A stretch of 64,000 nt of DNA from Chitinispirillum sp. (GTDB taxonomy: Bacteria; Fibrobacterota; Chitinivibrionia; Chitinivibrionales; Chitinispirillaceae): assembly GCA_007115975.1 (NCBI GenBank), contig SKJJ01000140.1, positions 1 through 64,000 on the forward strand, read 5' to 3'. Positions 62,931-64,000 of the stretch are shown piece by piece. Each line of letters starts with the position of its first letter. Within the stretch, counting starts at the first letter, position 1. The notes beneath the pieces were generated by a model that made no database searches, had not been told where the DNA came from, and was given only the letters and a program-made list of their open reading frames with translations. The position numbers and the translations under genes were made by a program.

Positions 62931-64000
62931 TCATTTAGCAGTTTTTTCTTTTGTGACAGGATTTTTTCCGTAATCACATCGCAGACAACGCTTTGCCTGT
63001 CGTACTGCTACGCCTTCATTCCAAGCCATCTCCACTTCATCGAAATTGTTCTTTCTTCTATCAACAGACACAAGGTGCAGTTTTTCTCTCTGATAGGGCA
63101 GCGGATCGCTGTCCGGATCATAGGATGTATGCACATCCTGCTCCTTGCGCCAGAAGACATTTGATTCACCGTTAAAGAAAGTATCAATTCCCACCGCCGC
63201 CCGTTCTCCTGCAGCAACCGCTTCAATTACAGACGCTGCACCGAGATTCACATCACCTCCTGCAAAAACCCATGGCACAGAAGTAGACCCGGTGTCTTTA
63301 TCAACAGCGATACTTCCCCATGATGTTGTTTCAAGTTCTATACCGTTAAAGACCTCAGCGGTACTGACCTTCTGACCTATCGCAGCGATAATCTGGTCAG
63401 TTTCAATCACGAAATCACCTCCTATTTTCGTTTCAGGACGACGGCGACCGGAGCGGTCAAATTCTCCCAGAGTCATTGGACTGCAACGCAACCCTATGAC
63501 CTTTCCATCCTTAGCGACCACTTCGACAGGAGAGGTAAGCAACTGTAAAATTACGCCTTCCTGCTGAGCCTCATCGATCTCTTCGGCATATGCAGGCATC
63601 TCTTCCTGAGTACGACGGTAGACAACGGTAACGTTCTGTGCTCCCAGCCTCTGTGCCGTACGTGCAGCATCAATTGCCGCATTTCCGCCACCAATAACAA
63701 CTACATTTTTACCTACAGGAGCAGAACCCCTGAGGTTATATTGACGCAAAAAGTCGAGTGCATCAACAACCCCCTTGGAATCCTCACCGGCAATGCCAAG
63801 CCCCACCGGTTTCTGAGAACCGATTCCTACGAACACGGCTTGGTAGCCGTCATCTTTGAGACTTGCAAGAGTAAAATGATCCCCGAGCCTCTTTCCGGTC
63901 TCGATGTCAACTCCCATGCCTTCAATCATTCTGATTTCACGGGCAAGAACCTCTCTTGGCAAACGGTAAGCAGGGATGGTCTGGACCAGCATTCCTCCCG
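62931..64000 (-). CDS. GltD-like NAD(P)/FAD oxidoreductase, 5' end outside the window
   Basis: The C-terminal 355 or so residues of a pyridine-nucleotide flavoprotein of the glutamate-synthase-small-subunit type. PAYRLPREVLAREIRMIEGMG is internal in this family, and the frame stays open to the window edge, so the ATG at 63992 is not the start. NAD(P) motif: VVVIGGGNAAIDAARTA. FAD motif near the end: WVFAGGDVNLGAASVIEAVAAGERAA. The tail has CLRCDYGK. It sits 30 bp ahead of the hydrogenase and so probably supplies or receives its electrons, perhaps fused upstream to NuoF- or ferredoxin-like domains. Confidence 0.88.
   Translation of the reverse strand, partial: GGMLVQTIPAYRLPREVLAREIRMIEGMGVDIETGKRLGDHFTLASLKDDGYQAVFVGIGSQKPVGLGIAGEDSKGVVDALDFLRQYNLRGSAPVGKNVVVIGGGNAAIDAARTAQRLGAQNVTVVYRRTQEEMPAYAEEIDEAQQEGVILQLLTSPVEVVAKDGKVIGLRCSPMTLGEFDRSGRRRPETKIGGDFVIETDQIIAAIGQKVSTAEVFNGIELETTSWGSIAVDKDTGSTSVPWVFAGGDVNLGAASVIEAVAAGERAAVGIDTFFNGESNVFWRKEQDVHTSYDPDSDPLPYQREKLHLVSVDRRKNNFDEVEMAWNEGVAVRQAKRCLRCDYGKNPVTKEKTAK

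Noticed and set aside
1-64000. CRISPR arrays, rRNA genes, complete insertion sequences or prophage
   Set aside because: No regularly spaced direct repeats, no rRNA-like sequence and no transposase or phage structural genes were recognised.

Overview
The window comes from a flagellated, chemotactic, Gram-negative bacterium with a fermentative outlook. It has lipoproteins and signal peptides, flagellin under a textbook sigma-28 promoter, a complete chemosensory cluster, a D-lactate dehydrogenase-type enzyme and an NADH-type [FeFe] hydrogenase. A secreted GH18 glycosidase, beta-helix proteins, EF-P beta-lysylation genes and a fused branched-chain-type 2-oxoacid dehydrogenase would fit the Fibrobacterota (Chitinispirillum-like) or a neighbouring phylum. 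That placement is my inference from gene content; no 16S rRNA gene is present.

Layout. 0.3-5.1 kb: secreted C39-like peptidase, two beta-helix proteins, a lipoprotein, a cyclic-nucleotide-binding regulator and a lone receiver. 5.2-12.6 kb: HrpA helicase, a GT4 glycosyltransferase and a Ski2-like helicase. 12.6-23.6 kb (minus strand): one chemosensory operon, transcribed as receiver-PP2C phosphatase, STAS protein, hybrid CheA, two chemoreceptors (one with a zinc-binding CZB domain, one ending in hemerythrin), CheW, CheB and CheR. 24-28.4 kb: DUF502 membrane protein, two divergent paralogous receivers, Cu/Zn superoxide dismutase lipoprotein, a DUF2520 oxidoreductase and EpmB. 28.5-31.7 kb: GH18 protein, EF-P and EpmA. 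31.8-33.2 kb: flagellin and a FliS-like protein. 33.4-39.0 kb (minus): a PaaK-like adenylating enzyme, RadC, then the most unusual locus: a lipoyl domain fused to ketoacyl-ACP synthase III, translationally coupled to an alpha-beta-fused E1 dehydrogenase. 39.7-46.8 kb: lactate dehydrogenase, glutamine amidotransferase, FetA/FetB-like exporter, a damaged GNAT gene, a lipoprotein pseudogene, a small-molecule kinase and an aldose-epimerase-like protein.

47.2-60.4 kb is a conserved housekeeping block: tRNA-Val, thrS, infC (ATT start), rpmI, rplT, pheS, pheT, a ZapB-like coiled coil, zapA, rny, ymdB-like, xseA, xseB and ispA. 61.1-64.0 kb (minus): [FeFe] hydrogenase and the truncated end of a GltD-like flavoprotein, which continues past the window.

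The intergenic DNA is rich in palindromes. There is a 100-bp element in two copies (22 and 23776), a REP-like family at 56.7, 59.0, 60.5 and 60.9 kb, tandem GC-rich hairpins at 60.6-60.8 kb and nested inverted repeats before flagellin. No CRISPR array, rRNA or insertion sequence was seen. Several starts were moved from the longest open frame using Shine-Dalgarno evidence. These include GTG and TTG starts, an ATT start (infC) and a probable CTG start (fetB-like).
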